From the NCBI RefSeq assembly GCF_047730085.1, contig NZ_CP159830.1, positions 744,001 to 808,000 of the forward strand: 64,000 nucleotides of DNA. Direction: 5' to 3'. The notes below the pieces were generated by a model, which was not told where the DNA came from, did not search any database, and worked only from the letters and a program-made list of their open reading frames with translations. Shown here one piece after another: positions 7,223 through 15,434 of the stretch. Position 1 is the stretch's first letter; each line of letters starts with the position of its first letter. The position numbers and the translations under genes are program-made. Source of the stretch: Njordibacter sp937773555. Its GTDB lineage: Bacteria > Pseudomonadota > Gammaproteobacteria > Pseudomonadales > Balneatricaceae.

Positions 7223-8614
7223 CTTAGGCCGTTGTTGCCCGTAGCCTGTGTTGCGCTCAAACGCGGCCGCTATTTGTAGCACCAGCAGGTCCTCCCCGTA
7301 GCGGCCAGTGATCATGACACCGTGTGGCATGCCATCTTTAGTGAAACCACAAGGCACAACAATTGAGGGTAAGCCTAGCAGGGGTGCAAGGTAGAAAGCA
7401 GACCAATCGCACATGCCTTGCCCAGCCGTATCCTTGGCCCCGTAAGCGAAGCAGTTGTGTGCAGGGGTGATGATAACGGCATGGTCTTGCATGTATATCT
7501 GTGTGTTAACCCGCAGTATTTCTCTAGCTCTAAACATATTAAAAATTTGTTGGGCACTCATGCTCATGTAGTGATCAACATTAGCTTGAATGCTCGGTTT
7601 CACCGGCCTTTTGTGTAAACAGTCGTGAAGTACTTGGGCAGGCAACCCTTTGACATAACTGTAGGCGTTAAAATCACTGTAGAGTTGCCTATAACTGCTG
7701 CCAAGGTTCAGCTCTGTACTGGAAAGAGTCAGCCCGAAGCCTTCGAATACACGGCTATGAGCTTCAAACAAGGAGCTTATTTCTGGTTCCATATTACGTT
7801 TAGCAAACTCTGCAGACCAAGATGCTGTTATCCCCATTGGTAGACTATCCAATGCGTCCATAGTGATCCTCTGGCCCGCAAAAGGGTAAGGCGTTGCTGA
7901 ACGTAAATCAGGCCCGTCACACGCTTCCATGAACAAGGCAGTGTCTTTTACGCAGCGAGTGAAGGCGCCTGCAGTGCTGGTGTTTCCATCAGCGAGGGAG
8001 CCCGGTGGGCCTGGAATTCTGCCGGAGCTTGGGCGAAACCCTACACAATTGCTCCACGCAGCGGGCGAGCGCACAGAACCACCAATATCGCTGCCGTCGG
8101 CCAGAGCTACCATGCCACTCATTAGGCTAGCAACCCCGCCACCACCGCTACCGCTGGTGGTTTTGTCTAGGTTCCATGGGTTTAGGGTAAGGCCAAAAAT
8201 AGTGTTACTGGTCACGCCACCTGAGGCACAATCTGGGGTGTTACTTTTGCCTAAAATAATTGCTCCAGCGGCTTTTTCTCGAGCTACAAGCACGTCATCT
8301 TGAGTTGGGGTGTGATTAGCAAAGTGGGGGTTGCCTAGGGTGGTACGTATGCCTTGTGTTGCAAATACATCCTTAACAGCGATAGGTAAGCCATGCAGCA
8401 ATCCTAAAGGTTTAGCACCCGTGGTATATTGCCGATCAGCCACCTCTGCCTGCTGCCTTGCGCTTTCTAAGTTCACTGTAACCAACGCATTGATGGTTGG
8501 GTTATAACGCTGGGTTTGCTCTATAAAGGCTTCTAATAACTCCCGGGCGCTAATTTCCCGAGTTAGCAGCTTGCTGCGTAATTGATGGGCTGGCGTAAAA
8601 CAAAGTTCAGACAT
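7208..8614 (-). CDS. Amidase signature family enzyme
   Basis: A 468-residue amidase-signature hydrolase. The Ser-cisSer-Lys triad can be placed: K81 (AVKDVF), cis-Ser S156 (TTSGSGGGG) and nucleophile S180 (SDIGGSVRSPA). The spacings between the three equal those in fatty acid amide hydrolase (142, 217, 241). AAGGGA sits 7 bases before the ATG. It starts 27 bases after the upstream DddP-like gene on the same strand, so the two are probably co-transcribed. The substrate is unknown; it may act on an amide or carbamate in the same pathway, which is speculation. Convergent overlap with the EamA gene. Confidence 0.9.
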   Translation of the reverse strand: MSELCFTPAHQLRSKLLTREISARELLEAFIEQTQRYNPTINALVTVNLESARQQAEVADRQYTTGAKPLGLLHGLPIAVKDVFATQGIRTTLGNPHFANHTPTQDDVLVAREKAAGAIILGKSNTPDCASGGVTSNTIFGLTLNPWNLDKTTSGSGGGGVASLMSGMVALADGSDIGGSVRSPAAWSNCVGFRPSSGRIPGPPGSLADGNTSTAGAFTRCVKDTALFMEACDGPDLRSATPYPFAGQRITMDALDSLPMGITASWSAEFAKRNMEPEISSLFEAHSRVFEGFGLTLSSTELNLGSSYRQLYSDFNAYSYVKGLPAQVLHDCLHKRPVKPSIQANVDHYMSMSAQQIFNMFRAREILRVNTQIYMQDHAVIITPAHNCFAYGAKDTAGQGMCDWSAFYLAPLLGLPSIVVPCGFTKDGMPHGVMITGRYGEDLLVLQIAAAFERNTGYGQQRPKLPLE

Positions 8615-8641
8615 TTAAGTGTCCCTTATACTGGCGATGAG

Positions 8642-9901
8642 CTAGTTAAATGACCCAATAGCAAAGTCTGATAAAAGCTCAACCCCAGTTTTGGTAATGC
8701 GTACTTGCTGTTCTAGCTTTACGCCTTCCTTCTCGCCAACGCCCCCAGTGTAAGACTCAACACACACCACCATGTTTTCCTGAAAGTGGCCGTTGTAACC
8801 TACTTTATTGTGGTCTTGTGGGTGATAAATACAGGGGTATTCATCAGCTAGGCCCACACCATGCACGGAACAAGAATACCGATTGGGGGCAAAGCGTTCT
8901 GGCAGCTTCCAAGATCGATCTACAAAGTCGTGAAAGGCCAAGCCGTCTTTAAGTAAACCCATGTTATAGGTAATGTGTTCCATGGCAATGTCATAGATGT
9001 CTTGCTGAGTTGACGTAGGCTTTTCGTGCCCCGCAATCCACGCCCGAGAAATGTCAGCGCAATAGCCGTAGGGGCCAATTAAATCAGTGTCGAAAGAGAC
9101 GATGTCGCCTTTTTGAATCATAGCGTCGGAACTTTCTCGCATCCACGGATTAGTGCGCTCACCTGCAGTGAGAATTCGGGTTTCTATCCACTCACCGCCG
9201 TTACGAATGTTTTCAAAGTGTAGGTGTGCCCAAAGTTCATTTTCGCTAATGCCAGGCTCACAGTGGTCCCACATACGTTCCATACCTTTTTGGCACACGG
9301 TAATGGTCCATTGCATTAGTTGCAATTCTTCGGCCGATTTGATGCCACGCGCATGCTCCATGTACTCCATGCCAGAGAGGGTTTCAATGCCGTGTTTATT
9401 TAACTGGGCAATGCCTAGCTGTTCACAAATGTCTATGGCTAGGCGTTTATTGCCGCCACCATACTGCTGCATTAACGAGGCAATGTCTGCACCCCACCGC
9501 ATGGCCTGTTCTGGCGCACGTTCACCTGCGGCGAAATAGGCCCATACAATTGCTGGGCGAATCTCATTTACTGTGAGTTGCCCATTGGGTAAGCGCTTTT
9601 CATCGTGCAAATGAGCGCAGTTGTGGTAGTCAAATAATATGACAGGGCCGTCAGAAAATATAAGGCAATAGCGAGACAGATTATGCATGGTCCACAGTTG
9701 CATGTTGGAGGTGTCTGTGGCGTAGCGAATGTTGCAGGGGTCATATAGCAGCACTGCAGCGATGTCATTGTCTTGCAGCACCTGGCGCGTCCGTTTTAGT
9801 CGGTAGTCTCTTGCCTTTCTTATGGTGGCTTCATTTATAGAGTTTTTAAGTGCAACGTCAGCTGCATCTTGGTTGAGGTAGCGTTTTTTACGATCAATCA
9901 C
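8642..9901 (-). CDS. dddP: DddP-like DMSP lyase (M24 metallopeptidase fold)
   Basis: A 419-residue protein of the M24 (aminopeptidase P/creatinase) fold. Candidate metal ligands are D271, D273, D283, H347, E382 and E397. As I recall the R. lacuscaerulensis DddP structure, its ligands are D295, D297, D307, H371, E406 and E421: every spacing is the same with a constant offset of 24. Its Y366 and catalytic D377 also map to Y342 and D353. The extra Asp two residues before the usual ligand separates DddP from ordinary M24 peptidases. DddP cleaves dimethylsulfoniopropionate to dimethyl sulfide and acrylate in the cytoplasm. The start is a GTG with AGGAG 8 bases upstream. It heads an operon with an amidase. 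Alternative: an uncharacterised M24 hydrolase. Confidence 0.75.
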   Translation of the reverse strand: MIDRKKRYLNQDAADVALKNSINEATIRKARDYRLKRTRQVLQDNDIAAVLLYDPCNIRYATDTSNMQLWTMHNLSRYCLIFSDGPVILFDYHNCAHLHDEKRLPNGQLTVNEIRPAIVWAYFAAGERAPEQAMRWGADIASLMQQYGGGNKRLAIDICEQLGIAQLNKHGIETLSGMEYMEHARGIKSAEELQLMQWTITVCQKGMERMWDHCEPGISENELWAHLHFENIRNGGEWIETRILTAGERTNPWMRESSDAMIQKGDIVSFDTDLIGPYGYCADISRAWIAGHEKPTSTQQDIYDIAMEHITYNMGLLKDGLAFHDFVDRSWKLPERFAPNRYSCSVHGVGLADEYPCIYHPQDHNKVGYNGHFQENMVVCVESYTGGVGEKEGVKLEQQVRITKTGVELLSDFAIGSFN

Positions 9902-9960
9902 GGCTGTAACTCCTAACCCGGCTTTTTATAGTATGCGCCTGCTTTCATTAAATTAATATA

Positions 9961-10046
9961 TAGCCTATTCTGTATCATTGTTTGCAGCGACAAACGAATG
10001 CTAAATATTAGGCGTAACTGGAGACCATTTCGAACACAATAGGCTA
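9961..10046. repeat. Separated inverted repeat TAGCCTATT in the dddP/photolyase divergent region
   Basis: TAGCCTATT (9961-9969) and its exact complement AATAGGCTA (10038-10046) flank 68 bases in the 241-base gap between two divergent genes. It could be a looped operator pair or chance. No other clear element is seen in 9902-10142. Confidence 0.3.
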
Positions 10047-10142
10047 AACAAAACCAGTAAAATAGACAGCGAAGGGGCCCTGTAATACATCACATTGCCT
10101 CCAGCTGGTGCGAAACATTTTAACAAAGGGTATACCTCATAT

Positions 10143-11642
10143 ATGAAAAATAACAGCCTACTAATTGTGTTGGGTAATCAATTGTTTCCCCTAGAAAATA
10201 TGCAAGCTGCTGAGGCTGGCGCTGTATTTATGGCAGAAGATCTAGGCCTATGTACCTATGAAAAGCATCATAAGTTAAAAATACTAATGTTTTTAGCGGC
10301 TATGCGAGAAAAACGTGACGAGCTTCAGGCCAATGGTTTACGGGTTGAGTATGGTGCTATTGAGCAGCCTAGCTTTGACCAACCCTATGAACAGAAGTTA
10401 GCGGCCTGTATTTTAGACCTTGGTATAAAGTCTCTGATAATATTTGAAATAGAAGACAAAGATTTTGAAGCCCGAATAAAAGCTTTTGCGGAGCAGCAAA
10501 AGCTGCCTCTAACGGTGTTGCCTTCGCCCATGTTTCTGTTGGAGCGAGAAGAGTTTTTAGCCTTAAATAAGAAATTTAAAGTGCTACGTATGGGTAACTT
10601 CTATAAAGAAGTGCGTAAAAAGCTCAATATCCTTATGGATGAGAATCAAAAACCCTTAGGAGGACAGTGGTCTTTTGATGAAGATAACCGCAAAAAGATC
10701 CCTAAAGGGCTAGCGTTACCTGATCTGTACACACCCAGTGAATCGCAGTATGTTGAATTATTAAAGCCCACTATAGCGGCTAAGTTTTCTCATCACCCAG
10801 GCCAAATGGATGATGTGTGGATGCCCCTAACCCGGCATGATGCGCTAGAGAACATAGATTACTTTTTAGAGGTTAAGTTTGAAAAGTTTGGGATCTATGA
10901 AGACGCCATTTTACAGAAGAATACCTTCATGTTTCATGGGGCCATAAGTCCTTCATTAAATATGGGGTTAATTACACCCAATGATATTATTGATAAGGTA
11001 TTGGCTTATACCGAACAAAACCATGTGCCGTTAAATTCTGTAGAGGGTTTTTTACGGCAAATTATTGGCTGGCGAGAGTTTATAAGAGGGGTTTATCAGC
11101 ATCATGGAGAAACCCAGCTTAAAAGTAATTTTTTCAATTTTTCTGGCGCGTTAAATAGTAGCTGGTACTCTGGTGAAACTGGCATCCCACCGTTAGATGA
11201 TGCAATCAATTTTTCTGATCGCTTTGGTTATACCCACCACATCAACCGACTAATGGTTATTTCTAACTTAATGACCCTTTGTGAAGTTCACCCAGATAAG
11301 GTTTATCATTGGTTTATGGAAATGTATATTGATTCTTCAGAATGGGTTATGACACCCAATGTGTTTGGCATGGGCACTTTTGCAGACGGTGGTATTTTTG
11401 CCACCAAACCCTATATTTGCGGGTCTAACTACATTTTGAAGATGAGTGACTATAAAAAAGGTGACTGGTGCAACACGGTAGATGGCCTATATTGGCGTTT
11501 TGTTAGCCGCAATATGGGAATGCTAAAAAATAATCCACGTTTGTCGTTTATGCGAAGTACCTTAGAAAAAATGGATGAGGAGCGAAAGACGTTGATTTTT
11601 GCTTGTGCAGAAGACTTTATTGCCACCCATTGTTCCGGTTAA
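10143..11642 (+). CDS. Photolyase-related protein (FeS-BCP/PhrB-like, COG3046), iron-sulfur loop altered
   Basis: A 499-residue protein of the prokaryotic (6-4) photolyase/FeS-BCP family: N-terminal Rossmann antenna domain (LIVLGNQLFP, FMAEDLGLCTYEKHHK) and C-terminal FAD-binding helical domain (GFLRQIIGWREFIRGVY, DRFGYTHHINRLMVISN, WVMTPNVFGMGTFADGG). PhrB enzymes hold a 4Fe-4S cluster with four Cys, two of them in a CxxC. Here the corresponding stretch (MSDYKKGDWCNTVDGLYW) has lost the CxxC and is shortened; only C443, with C426 and C380 nearby, remains. Thus cluster binding is doubtful. The ATG at 10143 is chosen because the upstream extension begins with TTG and has no ribosome site. Confidence 0.85.
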   Translation: MKNNSLLIVLGNQLFPLENMQAAEAGAVFMAEDLGLCTYEKHHKLKILMFLAAMREKRDELQANGLRVEYGAIEQPSFDQPYEQKLAACILDLGIKSLIIFEIEDKDFEARIKAFAEQQKLPLTVLPSPMFLLEREEFLALNKKFKVLRMGNFYKEVRKKLNILMDENQKPLGGQWSFDEDNRKKIPKGLALPDLYTPSESQYVELLKPTIAAKFSHHPGQMDDVWMPLTRHDALENIDYFLEVKFEKFGIYEDAILQKNTFMFHGAISPSLNMGLITPNDIIDKVLAYTEQNHVPLNSVEGFLRQIIGWREFIRGVYQHHGETQLKSNFFNFSGALNSSWYSGETGIPPLDDAINFSDRFGYTHHINRLMVISNLMTLCEVHPDKVYHWFMEMYIDSSEWVMTPNVFGMGTFADGGIFATKPYICGSNYILKMSDYKKGDWCNTVDGLYWRFVSRNMGMLKNNPRLSFMRSTLEKMDEERKTLIFACAEDFIATHCSG

Positions 11643-11735
11643 CGCGAGTGGTCTTACCCCAATGTCGTAGATTAATTCTGCCTTGCTTCGGGTACTATTA
11701 CACGCTAATGATTTTGATTAATCGAGAATAAGTTT

Positions 11736-13610
11736 ATGAGCTACGCTGCTTCCTATAAACAGGCCCACAACCAACCCACTGTGTTTTGGAAGCAGCAGGC
11801 TGAGCGCCTGGCATGGTTTAAAACACCTACTGTGGGTGTAGATACCAGCGAACTACCTACTGGGCGGTGGTTTCGCGATGGTGTAATGAACACCTGTTAT
11901 ATGGCGCTAGACCATCATGTGGCTAATGGCCGTGGTGATCAGGTCGCCATTCATTACGATTCCCCTGTGACCAACAGCAAATCTAGTCTTACTTATAGGC
12001 AGTTATTAGAGCACGTTGCTGTGTTTGCTGGAGCCTTAAGAGATCAAGGTGTTGGTAAAGGTGATCGAGTAGTAATCTATATGCCGATGGTGATGGAAGC
12101 CGCTATTGCTATGCTGGCTTGTGCGCGTATAGGTGCAGTTCATTCTGTGGTGTTTGGTGGTTTTGCTGCCGCTGAACTTGCAGTGCGTATTGATGATGCA
12201 AAACCAGCAGCCATTATTAGTGCGTCTTGTGGCATCGAAGTGGCCAAAATTATTGCCTATAAGCCCTTGTTAGATGAAGCCTTAGACATTGCACAACACA
12301 AAGTGCCAAGTGTGGTTATTTTGCAAAGGCCCCAATTGCAGGCAATATTACACACTGGCCGTGACTACGATTGGCTACAACTTATGGCCCAAGCCAAAGC
12401 AGTAGACGCTGTGCCAGTTAAAGCAACAGATCCGCTATATATTCTCTATACGTCAGGTACCACAGGTAAGCCTAAAGGCATTGTGAGAGATAATGGTGGC
12501 CATGCAGTAGCCCTCAACTATAGCATGAAGGCAGTTTACAATATGCGCGCTGGTGAGGTGTTCTGGGCGGTCTCTGATGTTGGCTGGGTGGTAGGGCATT
12601 CATACATTGTGTATGGCCCTTTGTTGGCTGGCTGCACAAGCATTTTATACGAAGGTAAGCCGGTGATGACGCCAGATGCTGGGGCTTTCTGGCGAGTAAT
12701 CGAAGAGTACAAGGTTAAAGCTGTTTTTTCTGCTCCCACCGCTTTTCGTGCCATAAAAAAAGAAGATCCCACTGGCCAATTGTTGAAAAATTATGACATT
12801 AGTAGTTTAGAAACAGTGTTTATGGCGGGTGAACGATTAGACCCACCCACATACGATTGGGCAGTAGAGACGATTGGTAGGCCCGTGGTAGACCATTGGT
12901 GGCAAACAGAAACGGGTTGGCCTATTTGTGCTAACCCCGTTGGGCTAGATAAGCTGCCTGCTAAAGCCGGCTCATCTACGGTTGTGATTGCGGGTTATGA
13001 TTTGCACATTTTGTCTGATGAAGGGCACCTTATGGGTGACAATAATAAAGGTAATATTGTCCTCAAACTACCGTTACCGCCAGGCTGTCTAGTGGGCATT
13101 TGGGGAGATGATAAGCGCCTAAATGACGCGTATTTAAAAGAGTTCAAAGGTTACTATAGCTCTGGAGATGGGGGATATAGAGATAGCGATGGTTATATAT
13201 TTATTATGGGCCGTACGGATGACGTCATTAATATTGCTGGCCACAGGTTGTCTACTGGTGAAATGGAAGAGGTAGTGGGCGCCCACAACATGGTAGCTGA
13301 GTGCGCTGTGGTGGGTGTGAAAGATGAGCTTAAAGGCCAGCTGCCTATAGCATTAGTGTTGCTAAAAGCCGGTGCAAACATTGATGAAGCTCAGTTGGCT
13401 AGTGATATTGCAGGTATGCTTCGTAAAACTATTGGCCCTATCGCGGTGCTCAAAAGTGCCCACATTGTGCCACGCTTACCAAAAACCAGATCAGGTAAAA
13501 TTCTGCGTAAGATCATCCGTAATATTGCCAACGGTGAAGACTACGTCGCGCCGTCTACCATTGATGATCCAGCCAGTTTAGACGAAATTAGAAAGCTACT
13601 TATGGGTTAA
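11736..13610 (+). CDS. prpE: Propionyl-CoA synthetase (AMP-forming)
   Basis: A 624-residue acyl-CoA synthetase. The ATP-binding loop YTSGTTGKPKGIVRDNGGHA is of the PrpE rather than Acs type, the acyl-pocket stretch WAVSDVGWVVGHSYIVYGPL is conserved, and the C-terminal PKTRSGKILR carries the lysine normally acetylated for control. It activates propionate to propionyl-CoA; PrpE-type enzymes also act on acrylate and 3-hydroxypropionate, which would fit the DddP-like gene 1.8 kb away. No acuI-type acryloyl-CoA reductase is in the window. It is convergent with the HD gene, with only four bases between the stops. Confidence 0.93.
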   Translation: MSYAASYKQAHNQPTVFWKQQAERLAWFKTPTVGVDTSELPTGRWFRDGVMNTCYMALDHHVANGRGDQVAIHYDSPVTNSKSSLTYRQLLEHVAVFAGALRDQGVGKGDRVVIYMPMVMEAAIAMLACARIGAVHSVVFGGFAAAELAVRIDDAKPAAIISASCGIEVAKIIAYKPLLDEALDIAQHKVPSVVILQRPQLQAILHTGRDYDWLQLMAQAKAVDAVPVKATDPLYILYTSGTTGKPKGIVRDNGGHAVALNYSMKAVYNMRAGEVFWAVSDVGWVVGHSYIVYGPLLAGCTSILYEGKPVMTPDAGAFWRVIEEYKVKAVFSAPTAFRAIKKEDPTGQLLKNYDISSLETVFMAGERLDPPTYDWAVETIGRPVVDHWWQTETGWPICANPVGLDKLPAKAGSSTVVIAGYDLHILSDEGHLMGDNNKGNIVLKLPLPPGCLVGIWGDDKRLNDAYLKEFKGYYSSGDGGYRDSDGYIFIMGRTDDVINIAGHRLSTGEMEEVVGAHNMVAECAVVGVKDELKGQLPIALVLLKAGANIDEAQLASDIAGMLRKTIGPIAVLKSAHIVPRLPKTRSGKILRKIIRNIANGEDYVAPSTIDDPASLDEIRKLLMG

Positions 13611-13614
13611 TAAT

Positions 13615-14199
13615 TTAACCGCAGTGCTCATCCACCAAGCTCTGCAATAGTGTCTGAAAATAGACAAAGGGATAGGTCTTTAGGTTGGCAACTTTGCCAG
13701 TGTCATCAAGCAAACGCACCTGAATAATCTCTTTTAGGTGGGGGTTAGTTTCAAACTCACACACCTCGTCTGCATTCATGGCCCCACCTTGCAGTTTCAA
13801 TGAGTGCACTGAGGCGTCGCTGAGCTGTGAGAAATACGCTGGCCGAGTTGCGCACAGGTAGCGTTTGGCTGCGACATGATGGCGTACACATTGAGTGACT
13901 TTTTCTGGGAAGAATGGTGCCAATACATTAGCCCCATAAGTTTCATGTTTCAGGTCAAGAGTGTCTGCCATAGAAAATGTGCCGAAATCATTAGTGAAAT
14001 GGCCAATGTCATGCAAGAGTGCCGCGGCAACCACAGTTTTAGAACGCCCCTGCTGGTCTGCTAGGGACGCCGCTTGCAGCATATGCTGCGCCATAGTGAC
14101 TGGCTCACCAAGGTATTGTTGCGCGCCACTGTGTCCAAAAATGTCTGATAAGTGAGCGACAATGGTGCTTGATGTTAATGTGTTTTGAGGGCGCTCCAT
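13615..14199 (-). CDS. HD-domain mixed-valent diiron oxygenase, PhnZ/TmpB-like
   Basis: A 194-residue HD protein of the phosphonate-operon family (TIGR03276 type). The diiron ligands of PhnZ (H34, H58, D59, H80, H104, D161 as I recall) map to H39, H63, D64, H85, H108 and D165, and its gating Y24 and E27 map to Y29 and E32 in YLGE. Family signatures ALLHDIGH, HHVAAKRYLC and SVHSLKLQGG are present. These enzymes oxidatively cleave the C-P bond of a 1-hydroxy-alkylphosphonate, releasing phosphate and glycine (PhnZ) or glycine betaine (TmpB). AGGAG overlaps the end of the upstream oxygenase gene, 10 bases away, so the pair is translationally coupled. Substrate methylation state is inferred from the neighbours. 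Confidence 0.85.
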   Translation of the reverse strand: MERPQNTLTSSTIVAHLSDIFGHSGAQQYLGEPVTMAQHMLQAASLADQQGRSKTVVAAALLHDIGHFTNDFGTFSMADTLDLKHETYGANVLAPFFPEKVTQCVRHHVAAKRYLCATRPAYFSQLSDASVHSLKLQGGAMNADEVCEFETNPHLKEIIQVRLLDDTGKVANLKTYPFVYFQTLLQSLVDEHCG

Positions 14200-14209
14200 G
14201 GGTGATCTC

Positions 14210-15355
14210 CTAAACAGTTGGGGTGTTGCTATGGGTTTTGTTAAGCACAGCTAAACGAGAAAGTAAGCTGTCCATGTCGGCATAACAGCCTTGCAGCCAC
14301 CGTGTACCGGCACCTGAAAAAGCCTTACGAGCATGCAATATACGCGTATTGTCGATGACAAAACAATCACCAGGATTAAGTCTAAAGCCCACTTCCAAAG
14401 CTGGGTCATTTATAATTTCACCTAAACGGCGATAGGCGCCATAATAGTCTGCCATATGCTTAAAGGGAATGTCGGTGAAAGGCGCAGCAGAGCGGTTGTT
14501 AAAACGTATACTTTGTAATTGCCCACCTGCTGACAGTTCAATGATGGGACGTTTAGCGTGTAAGCAAACATCATTTTCACCGGCATACTCAAAATGGGCA
14601 CAATAACGGCTCAGCAGATTAAAGCCTTGGGGGCTTTCCTTTCTCAGTGTGGTGGCAGCCATAAAGCCATCTACCAATACATTGTCACCCCCAGGTGCCG
14701 AGCTTTCTAGGCAGTAGAGCACTTGGATAGTGGGCACAGGGTCACGATAAGGGTTGTCTGTGTGGGCTTGCAAGGCCAAGCCCGTATAGGCAAGGTTGGT
14801 GGGTTTTTCTTCTACTCTTACGTCAAAAACACGCCCATAGTTGGTCTCTCGAAGGTAGCCAAATAAGTCGACCACTTGCGTTAACGCACCCGCTTCTACA
14901 GGCCCTTTGTTAAGCTTGGCAAACCCTAAGCGTGCGATGCTTTCAAGCCATATTTTTAGCCTTTCGGGCGAAGCTATAACAGCATCAAAATTGGCCTTGG
15001 GTAGGTTGGGTGTTAAACTGGCGTCCCAAAGGGTTTGGCTGGGATTGTGCCACCCCTTAGTGTCATTCTTGGGCTTATCGTAGCTGTGGTTTAGCAACCA
15101 TTGAATGGGGTAATCTAAGGTTTTGCCTTCTGGCATAAAGGTAATCTGTAAGTCATTTTTATGCAGTTGGGCAGCGCTTATGTGGACACTGGCATCAATG
15201 TCTGTCAAAGCAATCAGGCGTTGGCCATTACTTTCGCTGCGGGTGTCTTTGTCTAATGCATTATCCCTTAACCACAGGGCATGAAAACGATGGGTATTGC
15301 CAGCAACTGTTAGGCTAATAAATTCGCCGTGTGGGGAAATAGCAACCTTGTTCAT
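14210..15355 (-). CDS. Fe(II)/2-oxoglutarate oxygenase, gamma-butyrobetaine-hydroxylase/TmpA-like
   Basis: A 381-residue protein with the two-domain layout of gamma-butyrobetaine hydroxylase: an N-terminal domain with FHALWLRDNALDKDTR (about 24-40) and a TauD barrel. Iron ligands are H198 and D200 (QAHTDNPY) and H341 (RILHARKAF), with R352 for 2-oxoglutarate. The ATG at 15355 is chosen because GGAG is 5 bases upstream; an ATG at 15373 lacks this. Its tight pairing with a PhnZ/TmpB-like HD gene points to TmpA/PhnY-type hydroxylation of an aminoethylphosphonate, and the betaine-hydroxylase-like fold favours a trimethylated substrate. Alternative: carnitine-pathway hydroxylase. Confidence 0.82.
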   Translation of the reverse strand: MNKVAISPHGEFISLTVAGNTHRFHALWLRDNALDKDTRSESNGQRLIALTDIDASVHISAAQLHKNDLQITFMPEGKTLDYPIQWLLNHSYDKPKNDTKGWHNPSQTLWDASLTPNLPKANFDAVIASPERLKIWLESIARLGFAKLNKGPVEAGALTQVVDLFGYLRETNYGRVFDVRVEEKPTNLAYTGLALQAHTDNPYRDPVPTIQVLYCLESSAPGGDNVLVDGFMAATTLRKESPQGFNLLSRYCAHFEYAGENDVCLHAKRPIIELSAGGQLQSIRFNNRSAAPFTDIPFKHMADYYGAYRRLGEIINDPALEVGFRLNPGDCFVIDNTRILHARKAFSGAGTRWLQGCYADMDSLLSRLAVLNKTHSNTPTV

Positions 15356-15434
15356 ATAAGCTCCGTTATTCATATAAGCTGCATTACTTATCTGAAGTTC
15401 ACTTTAGGTGTGGGCCTATTGAGTTTTTTCAGGC

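Noticed and set aside
8642..9901. Ordinary Xaa-Pro aminopeptidase or creatinase
   Set aside because: The additional Asp two residues before the first ligand and the exact DddP spacings do not fit a standard M24 peptidase, though an assay is needed.
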